DNA of 64,000 bases from Pectobacterium brasiliense (GTDB lineage Bacteria > Pseudomonadota > Gammaproteobacteria > Enterobacterales > Enterobacteriaceae). A program made the translations under genes and the position numbers. The stretch spans positions 558,001-622,000 of the forward strand of contig NZ_JACGFN010000002.1 of NCBI RefSeq assembly GCF_016950255.1, read 5' to 3'. The notes beneath the pieces were generated by a model. That model had not been told where the DNA came from, made no database searches, and saw only the letters and a program-made list of their open reading frames with translations. This document shows, piece by piece, positions 62,650 to 64,000 of the stretch (positions are counted from its first letter, which is position 1; the number at the start of each line of letters is the position of its first letter).

Positions 62650-64000
62650 TTATTTTTTGCGGGATGCCGCCAACCGCTCCACGCGACTGACCATTCCCGG
62701 TTCCCATTGCATCAGGCCCAATTGTTGGCTTTCCTGCCACATGTGCTGATAGTGCTGTGCTGCCAGTGATTTCATCCCTTCTTCGGCGAGTAAATCCGCC
62801 AGTACCAACTCGGCATAAAAGCGGTCGCGTGGTTCTTTCAGGCGGCGCATGCGTTCATCCAGTAACTGCATCGCCGCCCCAATTCCTTTCTCGTCCCGAC
62901 AGGCCGCTGCCTCCGTTGCCAGATCGTCCTGCCGTGCCCCACCGCCGCCGCGAACGGGCTGGCTGGACTGCAACCACTGGCTACACTTCCCAGTCAAAAA
63001 GGGCGCGCCATCGCTGAACGCCAGTTCACGCAGCTCCGGCAAGCGCTGAATAAACGCAGAAAGCTCCTCGGCAATCGCCGTCGCGACGGAAGCATGTCCC
63101 AACCGTGACGCCACCGAGGCGGACAGCATGTGACCATCAAACCAGTAAGGAGCCAGCACCAGACTTTGTTCTATGCGTTCCCACAGCGCCAAATCGGCCT
63201 GAGCCAGCGCACTTTGGTATTCATCCACGCGGTCTGACGAGACGGGTGCCAGTTGGGTTTTATTCCCTTTGGACGACATCGGCGGTGTGGCAATACCGGA
63301 CCAGATTGCGTGGCGGCGCAGACGGTAACCCATCGGTGAATCGGGATGGCGCTCAACCAGCAGCGCCGCGACGTTCAGCTGTGTTTGCCGCCAGCCACGT
63401 TCATCAGATGAATTAATCTCCACCGAACTGACGGGCGTCGAGGCCGCGCTGGCGCTGGTTTCACTCCCGCCCGCGCCTCTACCGCTGCTGGCTGCCGGAG
63501 TCGGTTTTGCCGTCTGATTCGCCTGTTCCTGCGCCTGCTGTCGCTGTCTGGCACGCTTAACGCCCTGCACCAGTTCATCCATCAGTGCCGCTTTGTCGCT
63601 CGCCAACTCTCCCCAGCGGGTCGCCACCTGCTCCGTCAACTGCTGCAATTGTTCCAGCTCTGCGCTGGATGCACTTTCTGCAATACGGGGCAGCACGCTC
63701 TCAAAACGCCGAACAATCTGGATCATCAACTTCTGTTTCTGAACCGGACTGGCAGGCCACGCGGGCACCCAGTAGCTCTCCAGCCAGCTGTCCAGCAGCA
63801 TCAACGCGGTAGAAAACGGTGTCGCTTTGGCTGGGTGCTGCAAGCAGCGCAATAGCTGCACCAGTACCCGCATGTCTTTGGTTTTGCTTTCCAGCAAGGT
63901 CAGGCAGTAACCCGCCACCACGTTAAGATCGACCTGGTTATGCGCCAGCGATCCGAGCTTGACCAGCTCCGTTTCGACCTTTTCCCAGAGCGGATCGTCC
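62650..64000 (-). CDS. tssA: T6SS protein TssA (VasJ type), N-terminus beyond the window
   Basis: The frame is open to the window edge. Upstream of the internal GTG at 63921 it reads DPLWEKVETELVKLGSLAHN, typical of the ImpA_N domain, so the true start lies outside. At least 450 residues are visible. Parts: ImpA_N; a low-complexity linker rich in Ser/Ala/Gly (SSGRGAGGSETSASAAS); and the VasJ C-terminal domain (HPDSPMGYRLRRHAIWSGIA, SLVLAPYWFDGHMLSA, KEPRDRFYAELVLADLLAEE). TssA proteins guide baseplate and sheath assembly. First visible gene of the structural operon. Confidence 0.92.
   Translation of the reverse strand, partial: DDPLWEKVETELVKLGSLAHNQVDLNVVAGYCLTLLESKTKDMRVLVQLLRCLQHPAKATPFSTALMLLDSWLESYWVPAWPASPVQKQKLMIQIVRRFESVLPRIAESASSAELEQLQQLTEQVATRWGELASDKAALMDELVQGVKRARQRQQAQEQANQTAKPTPAASSGRGAGGSETSASAASTPVSSVEINSSDERGWRQTQLNVAALLVERHPDSPMGYRLRRHAIWSGIATPPMSSKGNKTQLAPVSSDRVDEYQSALAQADLALWERIEQSLVLAPYWFDGHMLSASVASRLGHASVATAIAEELSAFIQRLPELRELAFSDGAPFLTGKCSQWLQSSQPVRGGGGARQDDLATEAAACRDEKGIGAAMQLLDERMRRLKEPRDRFYAELVLADLLAEEGMKSLAAQHYQHMWQESQQLGLMQWEPGMVSRVERLAASRKK

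Overview
The window reads as the chromosome of an enterobacterium in the soft-rot group, most likely Pectobacterium. Housekeeping blocks keep E. coli gene order and close protein similarity (clpB-pgeF-rluD-bamD-raiA-pheL-pheA-tyrA-aroF, rpsP-rimM-trmD-rplS-ffh, luxS-micA-gshA-yqaA-yqaB-tRNA-csrA-alaS-recX-recA-pncC). Between and beyond them lie accessory genes and a type VI secretion (T6SS) cluster with a large Rhs toxin. The genus is an inference from gene content; no species call is possible here.

Layout. 1-1600: the 3' end of mltD, yafD and tRNA-Asp. 1635-7150: a complete rRNA operon on the minus strand (16S, tRNA-Ile, tRNA-Ala, 23S, 5S, tRNA-Asp) with P1/P2 promoters and boxA sites. Its two flanks correspond to two different E. 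coli operons (rrnG on the 16S side, rrnH on the 5S side). 7300-17100: clpB with a heat-shock promoter, pgeF, rluD, bamD, raiA, the attenuated pheL-pheA unit and the convergent aroF-tyrA operon. 17340-19650: a BtsR-like response regulator, yfiL and an unassigned methyltransferase, where E. coli carries yfiRNB. 19900-23450: the ribosomal/SRP block. 23600-34400: ypjD, luxS, the sigmaE-driven sRNA MicA, gshA, yqaAB, three tRNA-Arg, tRNA-Ser, csrA, alaS, recX, SOS-controlled recA, and pncC.

34600-41450 is accessory: small unknown proteins, an SRPBCC protein, marC, a membrane diguanylate cyclase, a candidate sRNA, grxB, a secreted protein and an isocyanide (isonitrile) synthase family protein lacking its usual partner.

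41600-64000 is T6SS, all on the minus strand. The structural part (tssA, tssM, vasL, Sel1 lipoprotein) enters from the right edge and ends at a strong terminator. A separate effector unit follows, headed by a sigma54-type promoter with upstream direct repeats: hcp, vgrG, PAAR-lipase effector, ankyrin lipoprotein (probable immunity), two DUF4123 adaptors, a 1703-residue Rhs toxin and its immunity gene. Downstream lies a displaced second Rhs tip (EndoU-type) with its own immunity gene, then a decayed third Rhs fragment. About 400 bp of Rhs-core homology and a 47-bp repeat join these cassettes, which suggests toxin-tip exchange by recombination.
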